Shown: piece by piece, positions 17,975-25,973 of the stretch
Layout: the number at the start of each line of letters is the position of its first letter
How positions within the stretch are numbered: the stretch's first letter is position 1
Origin: Umezawaea tangerina
Lineage (GTDB): Bacteria; Actinomycetota; Actinomycetes; Mycobacteriales; Pseudonocardiaceae
Assembly: GCF_003002815.1 (NCBI RefSeq)
Contig: NZ_PVTF01000007.1
Location: forward strand, 546,674 to 610,673
DNA: 64,000 nucleotides
Reading direction: 5' to 3'
Translations under genes and position numbers: made by a program
Notes under the pieces: generated by a model
The model's input: only the letters and a program-made list of their open reading frames with translations
Told to the model about the DNA's origin: nothing
Databases searched by the model: none

Positions 17975-19126
17975 TCACGCTGGTGAGCGCGGACTTGCCG
18001 GTCGTGCCAGCTCCTCCGCGACCAGGACCCGCGTCCGGTCGGGGTCGATGGCGGCGGCGAGCGCGGTGTCGGCGAGGGTGCCGGTCCGGAAGAGCTCGGC
18101 CCCGACCTCGGCCAGCGCCGGTGCCGTCTGGATCCCGTAGCCGCCCTGGCCGACGAAGCAGAACAGCGTCGGCTCCTCGGGGTGCGGGCCGACCACCGGC
18201 GCCCGGTCCGGTGTGAACGTCCGCAGCCCGGCCCAGCTCGTCCGCACGCCGCGCAGGTCCAACGTCGTCGCGGCGTTCACCCGCTCCAGCACCAGCGCCA
18301 CGTCGAGCGGGTCGGGGTGGACGTCCCCCGGCGGCACCTCGGTCTCGTCGCCGGGGGACATCAGCAGCGCCCCGCCCTCGGGGCGGAAGTACCAGGCCTC
18401 CCCGGCCTCCGCGACGACCGGCCAGTCGGCCGGGACCGGGGCGGACGTGCGGGCGACGACCACGGTCCGCCGCCGCGGCGACAGCCCGTGTCCGATCCCG
18501 GCGCACAGCTCGGCGACCCGGTCGCCCCACGCGCCCGCGGCGTTCACCACGGCGTCGGCCCGCCACGTCCGGCCGTCGGCGGTGCGGACCTCCCACCCGG
18601 ACCCCGACCTGGTCGCCCCCACCACGCGCGCACCGGTCGTGATCCGCCCGCCGCGCCGCCGCAGCGCGGTCGCGTAGTGGCCGTGCAGGGCGGCGACGTC
18701 GATGTCCCGCACGTCCTCGTCGAAGGCGCACGCCACCACGTCGTCCACGCGCAGCACCGGACACAGCTCCCGGACCCGGTCGGCCGTCGGCACGGTCATG
18801 GTCGGGCGGCGCGAGACGGTGGCAGCCAGCGCGGCCGCGGCGGGCTCGTCCCACGCGGTGAACAGCCCGCCGCGCGGCCGGAGCAGCGCGGGCACTCCGG
18901 GCAGGTCCGACAGCCGGGCGAAGGCCGCCTCGCTGCGCCGGGTCAGCTCCCGCACCGGCGGCGGGCCGTACCCGGACAGGAACAGGGCGGCCGACCGGCC
19001 GGTGCTGTGGACGCCGAGCGAGGACTCCGCCTCGAGCAGGACCACGTCGTGGTCGAGGGCGAGCTCGCTGCCGAGGGAGACCCCCGCCATGCCACCGCCG
19101 ATGATGAGGACGCGCTGACGTGCCAT
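17975..19126 (-). CDS. FAD-dependent oxidoreductase of the D-amino-acid oxidase (DAO) family
   Basis: 383 residues from ATG 19126. The Rossmann dinucleotide motif VLIIGGGMAGVSLGSELA is at the very N-terminus, followed by the second FAD contact HSTGRSAALF, a VVNAAGAWGDRVAEL strand and a C-terminal CFVGQGGYGIQTAPALAEV typical of DAO enzymes (D-amino-acid, glycine or sarcosine oxidases/dehydrogenases). It would turn an amino acid into the 2-oxo acid. Such acids are substrates for the oxidoreductase encoded upstream, so I infer a shared amino-acid-degradation role with the PucR module. A GACAAT box six bases before the ATG may make the mRNA leaderless. Confidence 0.85.
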   Translation of the reverse strand: MARQRVLIIGGGMAGVSLGSELALDHDVVLLEAESSLGVHSTGRSAALFLSGYGPPPVRELTRRSEAAFARLSDLPGVPALLRPRGGLFTAWDEPAAAALAATVSRRPTMTVPTADRVRELCPVLRVDDVVACAFDEDVRDIDVAALHGHYATALRRRGGRITTGARVVGATRSGSGWEVRTADGRTWRADAVVNAAGAWGDRVAELCAGIGHGLSPRRRTVVVARTSAPVPADWPVVAEAGEAWYFRPEGGALLMSPGDETEVPPGDVHPDPLDVALVLERVNAATTLDLRGVRTSWAGLRTFTPDRAPVVGPHPEEPTLFCFVGQGGYGIQTAPALAEVGAELFRTGTLADTALAAAIDPDRTRVLVAEELARPASPRSPA

Positions 19127-19306
19127 GGTGGGGATTGTCGAGGCCGCCGTGCCGGAAAGGCTTGAGCGCGCGGTGAAAAGAGCCGGTCCGGACGTCTGCA
19201 CGGCGGACAAGCCCGTCGCCGTCCCGATCACCGGCCCGGAGCGCGTCACCCTCGCGGGGGAGAGGTGGTAAACCCGCGGAGGGAAGATCGGACCGGGCGG
19301 AGTTCC

Positions 19307-19319
19307 TACGGTTCTCCCA
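19307..19319 (+). promoter_or_regulatory. probable -10 box of a leaderless transcript
   Basis: TACGGT followed by six bases and the ATG. This matches the TANNNT-N6/7-start spacing that marks leaderless genes in actinobacteria, and no purine-rich ribosome site is present. Confidence 0.5.
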
Positions 19320-21304
19320 TGGCCCTGTCCAAGCCCAGTTCCCGCGTCGTCGCCCTGGTGGTCACCGGCGTCGCCCTCCTGTCCCTCGGCTACCTCGCCG
19401 TCCGCCCCGAGCAGGCACTGGCGGTGCCCGACGGTGCCGCTCCGGGGTCGATCTCCCTGCGGCCGTGCGACTTCGCCGCCGAGTCGGGGACCGTCGATGC
19501 CGAGTGCGGCACGCTCGTCGTCCGGGAGACCAGGGACGACCCGTCGTCCGAGCTGATCGCGCTGCCGGTGACGAGGATCCGCGCCACCGGGTCCGATCCC
19601 GGCGAGCCGGTCTTCCGGCTGGCGGGCGGTCCCGGCGGCACGAACATGGTGTTCCCGCAGGCGAGTCGGCTGACCGACAAGCACGACGTCGTCCTGGTCG
19701 GCTACCGCGGTGTCGACGGGTCGCGCCGCCTGGACTGCCCCGAGGTCGCGGGCGCGATGCAGGGGGCAGACGACCTCACCGCCGCCAAGGCCCTGCCCGC
19801 GACCACCCGCGCGTTCAAGCTGTGCGCGGACCGGCTGACCCGCGAAGGCGTCGACCTGAACGCCTACTCGGTGGTGCAACGGGTCGAGGACATGGAGTCC
19901 GCCCGCACCGCGCTGGGGTACTCGCGGATCGACCTGCTCAGCTCCAGCGCCGGGACGCGGACCGCGATGGTCTACTCCTGGCGCCACCCCGACTCGCTGC
20001 ACCGCTCGGCGATGGTGTCGGTCAACCCGCCCGGCCACTTCGTCTGGGACCCGCGCATCACCGACTCGCAGTTCGCGCAGTACGCCGAGCTGTGCCGGGC
20101 GGACGCGGGCTGCGCCGCGCGCACCCCGGACCTTGCGGCGACGGTCCGGCAGGCCGCCGCGGCCATCCCCGACCGGTGGGGGCCGTTCCGGATCAAGGAC
20201 ACCAACGTGCGGGTGCTGAGCCAGTACGCCATGCACCACAACGGTCCCGGTTCGGCGCCCAACAACGCGCCCACGCTCATCGACGCCTACCTCAGCGGTG
20301 ACGCCGGTGCCCTGTGGGCGATGTCGTTCCTCGGCGACGTCACGCTGCCCAGCTCGATCGTGTGGGGCGAGTTCGCCTCGTTCGCGATGATCGACGCCCC
20401 GGCGGCCAAGGCGTACTACGCCGCGGGTGGCGATCCGGGGTCGATCCTCGGCAACGCGTCGACGGACTTCCTGTGGACGGGGCCCTCGGGGTTTCCGACG
20501 GTGTGGCCGGACAGCCCGGACAACGCGCAGTACCGCACCGTGCGGCCGACGGACGTCGAGACCCTGCTGGTCAGCGGCTCGGTGGACTTCTCGACCCCGT
20601 CGCAGCTGGCGGCCAAGGAGCTGCTGCCGTCGTTGACGCGCGGCAAGCAGGTCGTCCTGCCGGAGCTGGGGCACACCGCGGACTTCTGGGAGCACCGCCC
20701 GGAGGCGAGCAAGCAGCTGCTGACGAGCTTCTACGACACCGGGCAGGCCGACAGCTCGAAGTACGACACCCGACCCGTCGACTTCGGCGCCGTGCCGCTG
20801 AGCATGTCCACGATCGCCAGGCTGCTGGTCGGTGTCGCGCTCGCGGGTGTGGTCCTGGGGCTGGCCGTGCTCGGACTGATGGCCCGCAGGCGGCGTCGCC
20901 GTGGTGGGTTCGGGCCGCGGGCGGGTGTGTGGCTGCGGGTCCTGACGGTGGTGCCGCTGGGGTTGGGCGGGTGGTTCCTGGGCGTCCTGCTGGTGTGGAC
21001 GGTCAACCCGGACGACTTCGTCGCCAGCGCGACCGTCATCGCGCCCGGCGTGGGTCTGCTGATCGGCGGTGGTGCCTACCTCACCTGGGTCCGCCGTGAC
21101 GTGCCCGTCCAGGCCCGCCGGGCCGCTCTCGCCGGTTCGGTCGGCGCGGCGCTCGTGGGCGCTTTCCTCGGTTCCGCCGCGCTTCCCGGTCTGATGGCTC
21201 CGCTCACGGCCATCCTCGGCGCGGCCGCGGCGGCGAACCTGCTCCTCGTGCTCCTCGCCCCAAGGCTCCACAGTGGACCGGAGCCCGTGCTGGGAACCGT
21301 GTGA
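19319..21304 (+). CDS. membrane alpha/beta hydrolase with C-terminal transmembrane domain
   Basis: 661 residues. An N-terminal signal/anchor helix (VVALVVTGVALLSLGYLAV) precedes an extracellular alpha/beta-hydrolase domain (FRLAGGPGGTN oxyanion strand, LVGYRGVDGS, Ser in LLSSSAGTRTAM, acid in VSGSVDFSTPS, His in LPELGHTADFW). The nucleophile elbow reads SSSAG instead of GxSxG. Residues about 500-655 add five hydrophobic segments, so the catalytic domain sits between an anchor and a membrane domain. There is no good ribosome site; TACGGT six bases before the ATG suggests a leaderless start. Related to the TAP-like peptidases nearby, substrate unknown. Confidence 0.85.
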   Translation: MALSKPSSRVVALVVTGVALLSLGYLAVRPEQALAVPDGAAPGSISLRPCDFAAESGTVDAECGTLVVRETRDDPSSELIALPVTRIRATGSDPGEPVFRLAGGPGGTNMVFPQASRLTDKHDVVLVGYRGVDGSRRLDCPEVAGAMQGADDLTAAKALPATTRAFKLCADRLTREGVDLNAYSVVQRVEDMESARTALGYSRIDLLSSSAGTRTAMVYSWRHPDSLHRSAMVSVNPPGHFVWDPRITDSQFAQYAELCRADAGCAARTPDLAATVRQAAAAIPDRWGPFRIKDTNVRVLSQYAMHHNGPGSAPNNAPTLIDAYLSGDAGALWAMSFLGDVTLPSSIVWGEFASFAMIDAPAAKAYYAAGGDPGSILGNASTDFLWTGPSGFPTVWPDSPDNAQYRTVRPTDVETLLVSGSVDFSTPSQLAAKELLPSLTRGKQVVLPELGHTADFWEHRPEASKQLLTSFYDTGQADSSKYDTRPVDFGAVPLSMSTIARLLVGVALAGVVLGLAVLGLMARRRRRRGGFGPRAGVWLRVLTVVPLGLGGWFLGVLLVWTVNPDDFVASATVIAPGVGLLIGGGAYLTWVRRDVPVQARRAALAGSVGAALVGAFLGSAALPGLMAPLTAILGAAAAANLLLVLLAPRLHSGPEPVLGTV

Positions 21305-21318
21305 CCGAAACGGAAACC

Positions 21319-21354
21319 GGGCCGGGCCCGTCGGGAAGCCGACGGGCCCGGCCC
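21319..21354. terminator. strong bidirectional terminator hairpin
   Basis: Perfect 16-bp stem, 21319-21334 pairing with 21339-21354, closed by the tetraloop GAAG. It lies exactly between the convergent ends of two hydrolase genes (stops at 21304 and 21359). Confidence 0.85.
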
Positions 21355-21358
21355 GTGC

Positions 21359-22825
21359 TCATCCGGCCGCGGGGCAGCGGGTGCCCGCGGCGGGGACGGT
21401 CAGGTCGAGCAGGTAGGCGTCCACGGTGGCGCGGGTGCAGTCGGTGCGGGTGTAGACGCCGTGGCCGGACCCCTCGTAGGTCACCAGGGTCGCCTTGCCG
21501 CGAGCCTGCCGGGCCGCCTCGACCGCGCCCTCGTAGCCGGTCGCCGGGTCGTGCAGGGAGTTGAGCATCAGGACCTCCGGCGCGCGGCGCGGCGTCCACG
21601 GGGCGGCGGGGTTGAGCTCGGGGCCCTGCCAGCCGACGCAGGAGAGCAGGGCGAGGTCCCAGATCGGCGCGGCCTGGATCGTCGGAGCGGCCGCGCGGAC
21701 CTCGGCGTCGAGCCGGGCGACGTCCGCGGCGGACCCGGCGTGCCCGCCGAAGTCCTGGCACAGCACGGCGAACCCCGGCTTGCGCGACAGCTGGGGCTCG
21801 TCGGGCCCGGAGCTCTCGACCGACGCGGTCTCGGGGGTCTGCGTCTCCAGCTCGACGAGGAAGTCGGCGAGCCGCGCCCAGTCGGGGCCGTAGCCCGCGC
21901 GGACGGTCCGGTCGGCCAGCTTCGCGGCGGTGAGCGGGTAGTCCGGCCTGCCCGGCTCGTGCAGCTCGCCGCGCCCTGCCCTGCCCCGCAGGTCGGTGTA
22001 CAGGGCCGGGACGTCCCGGCCGTGCAGCGCGCAGGACGGGGTCGCGTCGCACCAGCGGGTGAACGTGGCGAAGACGTCCTCGGCCGCCCGCGCGCTCGCG
22101 ACGAGCAGGCCGGGCTGGCCCGAGCCGGCGTCGACGACGCTGTCGACGACCATGGCGCGCAGCCGGTCGCCGTAGCGCTCGGCGTACTCCTGGCCGTAGA
22201 GCGTGCCGTAGGACTGCCCGAAGTAGCTGATCTTCCGCTCGCCCAGTGCCGCGCGCAGCGCGTCCATGTCCCGCACGGCGCTCTGCGCGTCGACGCGGTC
22301 GAAGACGGGACCGGTGTGCGTGCGGCACTCGGCGGCCAGCGCCCGGTTGTAGGCGGCCAGCTGGTCGAACCGCTCGGGAGTGTCCGGCCTGCCGTCGGGG
22401 TAGGCGACGCCGACCGCGCCGAGGTCGCAGAGGATCGGGCTGCTCGCGCCGACACCGCGCGGGTCGAACCCGACGACGTCGAACCGGGCCAGCACCTCCG
22501 GGCTGAACGTCGACGGGGCGTCCTGGGCGAACTCCACGCCCGAGCCCCCAGGGCCGCCGGGGTTCACCACCACCACGCCGATCCGGCGGGCCGGGTCGGT
22601 GGCCGCGCGCCTGGCCACGGCGAGGTCGACGGTCGGACCGTGCGGGTCCGACCAGTCGACCGGGACGGTGAGGGTCGCGCAGTCCGCCTCCGGGACGTCC
22701 GGGCAGGCCGCCCACTGAAGGGGGTGCCCGGTGGCGGACGCGGTCGGGGCGGTCGCGGTGAGGAGACCCGCGGTCAGTGCGGCGACGGCGGCGAGCGCTC
22801 GTCGCGAGGTGCTCGTGGTGGTCAT
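21359..22825 (-). CDS. secreted alpha/beta hydrolase, tripeptidyl-aminopeptidase-like
   Basis: 488 residues from ATG 22825. A Sec signal peptide (ALAAVAALTAGLLTATAPTASA) ends near residue 30. The alpha/beta-hydrolase core has VVNPGGPGGSGVEF (oxyanion hole), DVVGFDPRGVGASSPI, nucleophile GQSYGT (about residue 204), Asp in NSLHDPATGYE and His in EGSGHGVYT, plus the C-terminal TAP-like domain. This is the classic SlpD/SlpE/TAP layout for extracellular removal of tripeptides. It has no visible operon partner; the neighbouring gene upstream (22917-23531) is on the same strand with 91 bases between. Confidence 0.9.
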   Translation of the reverse strand: MTTTSTSRRALAAVAALTAGLLTATAPTASATGHPLQWAACPDVPEADCATLTVPVDWSDPHGPTVDLAVARRAATDPARRIGVVVVNPGGPGGSGVEFAQDAPSTFSPEVLARFDVVGFDPRGVGASSPILCDLGAVGVAYPDGRPDTPERFDQLAAYNRALAAECRTHTGPVFDRVDAQSAVRDMDALRAALGERKISYFGQSYGTLYGQEYAERYGDRLRAMVVDSVVDAGSGQPGLLVASARAAEDVFATFTRWCDATPSCALHGRDVPALYTDLRGRAGRGELHEPGRPDYPLTAAKLADRTVRAGYGPDWARLADFLVELETQTPETASVESSGPDEPQLSRKPGFAVLCQDFGGHAGSAADVARLDAEVRAAAPTIQAAPIWDLALLSCVGWQGPELNPAAPWTPRRAPEVLMLNSLHDPATGYEGAVEAARQARGKATLVTYEGSGHGVYTRTDCTRATVDAYLLDLTVPAAGTRCPAAG

Positions 22826-22916
22826 GCCCGGCAAGACGCCGGGTTCCGATGCTGCGGTTCTCGTTGTGACCGGCGCCACAGCCGCCGCGGCGTCCCGCGG
22901 CGGCCGTGGCCCGGTG

Positions 22917-23531
22917 TCACGCGCAGGCGGCCGGGTCCACCTGGAAGCCCGGCGCGTCCCACGCTCCGGCGACCGCGGCACGCGACGTCTCGGTCGCCAC
23001 GCCGTCCACGACGGAGTAGGTCACGCGCTTGCCGGTGTAGATGCCCTGCGGCCGGTTGGTCAGCCGCGCGTCGACGGTGACGAGCGAGCGGCCACCTCCG
23101 CTGTCCTCGCAGCCGTACCCGTTGAGGGCGCTGATGCCGCCGCCCTCCCAAACCCGCAGCGCCGAACCGTCGGACGCCGTCACCGGCCGAAGTCCGCCGA
23201 ACAGCCCCCAGACGCCGAAGCCCACGGTGTTCGCGCCGACCGACTCGGCCACCACGACCTCGTCGGTGCCGTCACCGCCCAGGTCGACCACCCGCAACGG
23301 AAGCGGGCCCACGTGTGAGTCGAGCGGCACGAGCGCGGTCAGTCGCAAGCCCCGGATGGTGGTGCTCAGGAGCTGCTTGGTCGAGTCGCCCGCGACCTGT
23401 TCGGTGGTGACGGTCTCCAGGACGCCGTCCCCGTCCAGGTCGGCCTGGACGGACTCCTGGACCGCCGCGTTCGCCGGCGCGGCGAACGTGGCGGAGGCGA
23501 CGAGAGCGAGCAGCAGTGCGGTAGTCCTCAT
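22917..23531 (-). CDS. secreted protein with FG-GAP/VCBS-like calcium-loop repeats
   Basis: 204 residues from ATG 23531 (GGGGGAACT upstream). Signal peptide TTALLLALVASATFAAPANA. Two aspartate-rich loops, DLDGDGVLETVTTE and DLGGDGTDEVVVAE, are of the EF-hand-like type found in FG-GAP/VCBS beta-propeller blades, but only two blades are present, fewer than in a full propeller. A C-terminal Cys near CEDSGGG and a final Cys could form a disulphide. Function unknown; probably a secreted binding protein. Confidence 0.75.
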   Translation of the reverse strand: MRTTALLLALVASATFAAPANAAVQESVQADLDGDGVLETVTTEQVAGDSTKQLLSTTIRGLRLTALVPLDSHVGPLPLRVVDLGGDGTDEVVVAESVGANTVGFGVWGLFGGLRPVTASDGSALRVWEGGGISALNGYGCEDSGGGRSLVTVDARLTNRPQGIYTGKRVTYSVVDGVATETSRAAVAGAWDAPGFQVDPAACA

Positions 23532-23700
23532 GATCGAGTTCCCCCTCGATGGCGCGGCCCCGCGCAGATCCCCCTGCGGAGCCGCTTGTCCACGACGCGG
23601 TCAGCGTCCGGGAAGAGGACGCGCGAACCACCGGACGCGTTGCCACGACCCCTGTGGCCCGATCGGGTGATAGGGGGAGGTCGTCAGCGAGGTCTGACGA

Positions 23701-24327
23701 TCACCGCGGTGCCGCGCCGCCGAACCACCGGTCGAGCTCGTCGAGGACGTTCTCGACGACCGGGTACAGCTCGGCGGCGATCCGCTCCTGGTCCTGCCCC
23801 TCGCGGGTGCGCCGCCCGGCGTCGCCGATGATGATCCGGAACACGCCCGCGAGCGCGATCCCACGCACCTCGGCCACCTCCGGTGCGACGTCGGTGGTCT
23901 CGGCGACGGCGGCGGCGAGCGCGGCGGCCTGGCGGTCGGTCAGCTCCAGCGCCAGTCGGTGCACGGCGGGGCTGACCGCCGCCAGGTGGCCGAGCTCGCC
24001 CCGCCACACCTCCGGCGGGACGTCGCGGATCGCGGCGACCGACCGGAGCGTGAACTCGCGGATGGCCGCCGCCGGGCTCGTGCCGGGCGGCCGGGAGCGG
24101 ACCAGGTCGCACAGCCGGTCCTGGACCTGCTGCTCGCGGTCGGTGACCAGGTGCTCCTTGGACCGGAAGTAGTTGTAGACCGTCTGCTCGGCGACCTCGG
24201 CCGCGCGCGCCACGTCGCCGACCGACACGTTCTCGTAGCCGCGCTCGGCGAACAGCCTGGCCGCGGTGTCGGCGATGAGCCGTCGGGTGCGCGCCTTCTT
24301 GATCTCGCGGATTCCGGGGCCTGCCAC
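23701..24327 (-). CDS. TetR-family transcriptional regulator
   Basis: 208 residues from GTG 24327. The N-terminal helix-turn-helix is complete (TRRLIADTAARLFAERGYEN, VSVGDVARAAEVAEQTVYNY, FRSKEHL), followed by an all-helical ligand domain. TAGGCT lies six bases before the GTG, so translation is probably leaderless. It is followed upstream by a methyltransferase gene on the same strand (24363-25220), 35 bases away, which may be co-regulated. Confidence 0.9.
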   Translation of the reverse strand: MAGPGIREIKKARTRRLIADTAARLFAERGYENVSVGDVARAAEVAEQTVYNYFRSKEHLVTDREQQVQDRLCDLVRSRPPGTSPAAAIREFTLRSVAAIRDVPPEVWRGELGHLAAVSPAVHRLALELTDRQAAALAAAVAETTDVAPEVAEVRGIALAGVFRIIIGDAGRRTREGQDQERIAAELYPVVENVLDELDRWFGGAAPR

Positions 24328-24362
24328 CCCGACAGCCTAAGCCGACCTCCGCCGGGGCGCGG

Positions 24363-25220
24363 TCAGGCTCGGCGTGCGGCCCACACCTTGCGCTCGGTGC
24401 GCACGACGAGGTCGTCGCGGCGCAGCACGCTGTCCGGGGCGTCGGCGTCGAGCAGCCGGTCCAGCGCGGCGAGGTCGTCGGCCGGGAGCGCGTCGGCGAC
24501 GGAGCCGCGCAGGCGCTGGAGGCTGTTCAGCGCGTAGCGGCCGATCACCTCCGACCCCGACCGCTCGATGTGGACGGTGATCGTGCGCTCGCCTTCGAGG
24601 GTGAACCCGGCGCCGGTCAGCTTGGGTCCCCAGTCGGCGCCGCGGTGGGGCATGTGCTCCGCGTGGAAGCGGTCGCTCACGGCGTGGCAGCGCTCCTCCA
24701 GGCCAGGGCGCTCGGCGGGGGCGTCGGAGGGCAGGAACAGGGGGAAGCCCGCGAGCTCGACGACGGCGAACAGGCCGCCCGGCGCGAGCGCGTCGTGGAC
24801 CCGGCGCAGCGCCCGGTCGGGGTCGGCCATGTGGTGCATGGAGGCCGACGCCCACACCAGCTCGGGGGAGCCGAGGTCCGGCCAGTCCGCGTCGAGATCG
24901 GCCTGGACGAGGTCCACCCGGTCCGCCACGCCGGCCGCCTCGGCCTTGTCGCGCAGGCGGTGCAGGTGGTCGGCCGAGGAGTCGACGGCGGTGACGTGGG
25001 CGTCGGGGAAGCGGGTGAGCAGGGCGAAGGTGCCCGCACCCGTGCCGCAGCCCAGGTCCACGATCCGCCGGGGGCTCGTGCGCACGGGCAGCCACGCGGT
25101 GATGGACGCGGTGTGCTCGGCGAGGACCTCCGCGTCGAGGTCGAGCACCTCGGCCTGGGTGTCGCCGTGCTGGTGGCCGTGACCGTGGCCGTGCTGGTGG
25201 GTGTGGTGCGTGTGGGTCAT
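24363..25220 (-). CDS. SAM-dependent class I methyltransferase with His-rich N-terminus
   Basis: 285 residues. Residues 3-18 are almost all His with Gly/Gln/Thr (HTHHTHQHGHGHGHQHG), a likely metal-binding tail. The methyltransferase core follows: motif I IVDLGCGTGAGTFALL (about 50-66), acidic residue in VTAVDSS, ASASMHHMADPDRALR and PGGLFAVVELAG. The substrate is not predictable. TACCGT six bases before the ATG points to a leaderless start, and a perfect TTGCGT(3)ACGCAA palindrome lies about 40 bases upstream, probably an operator for the adjacent XRE regulator. Confidence 0.87.
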   Translation of the reverse strand: MTHTHHTHQHGHGHGHQHGDTQAEVLDLDAEVLAEHTASITAWLPVRTSPRRIVDLGCGTGAGTFALLTRFPDAHVTAVDSSADHLHRLRDKAEAAGVADRVDLVQADLDADWPDLGSPELVWASASMHHMADPDRALRRVHDALAPGGLFAVVELAGFPLFLPSDAPAERPGLEERCHAVSDRFHAEHMPHRGADWGPKLTGAGFTLEGERTITVHIERSGSEVIGRYALNSLQRLRGSVADALPADDLAALDRLLDADAPDSVLRRDDLVVRTERKVWAARRA

Positions 25221-25261
25221 GCGACCACGGTAGGTCGGTCATGCGCCATGCGCACGGGGGT

Positions 25262-25276
25262 TTGCGTAAAACGCAA
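25262..25276. promoter_or_regulatory. palindromic operator TTGCGT-AAA-ACGCAA
   Basis: Perfect 6-bp inverted repeat with 3-base centre, about 42 bases upstream of the methyltransferase start and just 3' of the XRE-cupin regulator gene. The related half-site ATGCGCAAG recurs at the regulator's own start, suggesting one regulator controls both. Confidence 0.5.
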
Positions 25277-25310
25277 GAAGGTGGGTGCTCCCGCTGCCGC
25301 ACGCGCAAGG

Positions 25311-25892
25311 TCAACTCGGCACGGGCTCCTCGGGGGAGGAGCGGTGTCCCCGGCGGGCGTCGCGGTCGAAGATGCCCATGACCTCGCACGGTCCGCCCTC
25401 GGCGCCGATCGCGTGCGGGAGCATGGTCGGGAACTCCGCGGCCTGGTCGGTCTCCACGCGGAAGCGGCGGTTTCCCAGCAGCAGCACGGCGGTGCCGGAC
25501 AGCACGACCAGCCACTCGCGACCGGGGTGGGCGCGCAGGCGGGCGGGGTTGTCCGGCGGCGGGGTCGTCATGCGCTGGCGCACGACGGTCATGCCGGGGT
25601 CCGCCTTGACGGGCCACCGCAGCTGCCCGTGGGCGCCGTCGACGATCGGGTTGGAGACCACGTCGTCGGTGGCCGTCTCGACGAGCTGGTCGAGCGAGGT
25701 GTCCAGGGCGCGGGCGAGGACGACGAGCTGGTCGAGCGCGAGGCGCCGCCGCCCGTTCTCGATGCGGCTGAGCGAGGACGGGCTCATCCGCGCACGGGCG
25801 GCCAGGTCGTCCAGGGACCAGCCCTGCGCCATCCGCAGCGCCCGGATCCGCTTGCGCACCAGGCTGTCCAGCTCGCCATCTTCTTGCTCCAT
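25311..25892 (-). CDS. XRE-family regulator with C-terminal cupin domain
   Basis: 193 residues from ATG 25892. Helix-turn-helix at about 8-65 (VRKRIRALRMAQGWSLDDLA, ARMSPSSLSRIENGRR), then a small cupin barrel (MTTPPPDNPARLRAHPGREW, LLLGNRRFRVETDQAAEFPT, LPHAIGAE). This architecture is common among regulators of amino-acid, amine and redox genes. TACACT seven bases before the ATG indicates a leaderless transcript, and an inverted repeat (GTATGCGC...GCGCATAC) covers that promoter. It is divergent from the thioredoxin-reductase-like gene. Confidence 0.9.
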   Translation of the reverse strand: MEQEDGELDSLVRKRIRALRMAQGWSLDDLAARARMSPSSLSRIENGRRRLALDQLVVLARALDTSLDQLVETATDDVVSNPIVDGAHGQLRWPVKADPGMTVVRQRMTTPPPDNPARLRAHPGREWLVVLSGTAVLLLGNRRFRVETDQAAEFPTMLPHAIGAEGGPCEVMGIFDRDARRGHRSSPEEPVPS

Positions 25893-25901
25893 GCGCAAGA
25901 G

Positions 25902-25929
25902 TGTATGCGCTAGTGGCAAGGTGCGCATA
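25902..25929. promoter_or_regulatory. inverted repeat in the divergent XRE / flavoprotein promoter region
   Basis: GTATGCGC and GCGCATAC form a perfect 8-bp inverted repeat separated by about 12 bases between the two divergent starts (25892 and 25974). It overlaps the predicted -10 box TACACT of the XRE gene, as expected for an autoregulatory operator. Confidence 0.5.
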
Positions 25930-25973
25930 CGGTCGTGGCGCAGGGACCCCGGCCCGACGAAGTGGAGTGCGCC

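Noticed and set aside
24363..25220. Metal transporter or metallochaperone, because of the His-rich start
   Set aside because: The rest of the protein is an unmistakable SAM methyltransferase; the His tail is an appendage.
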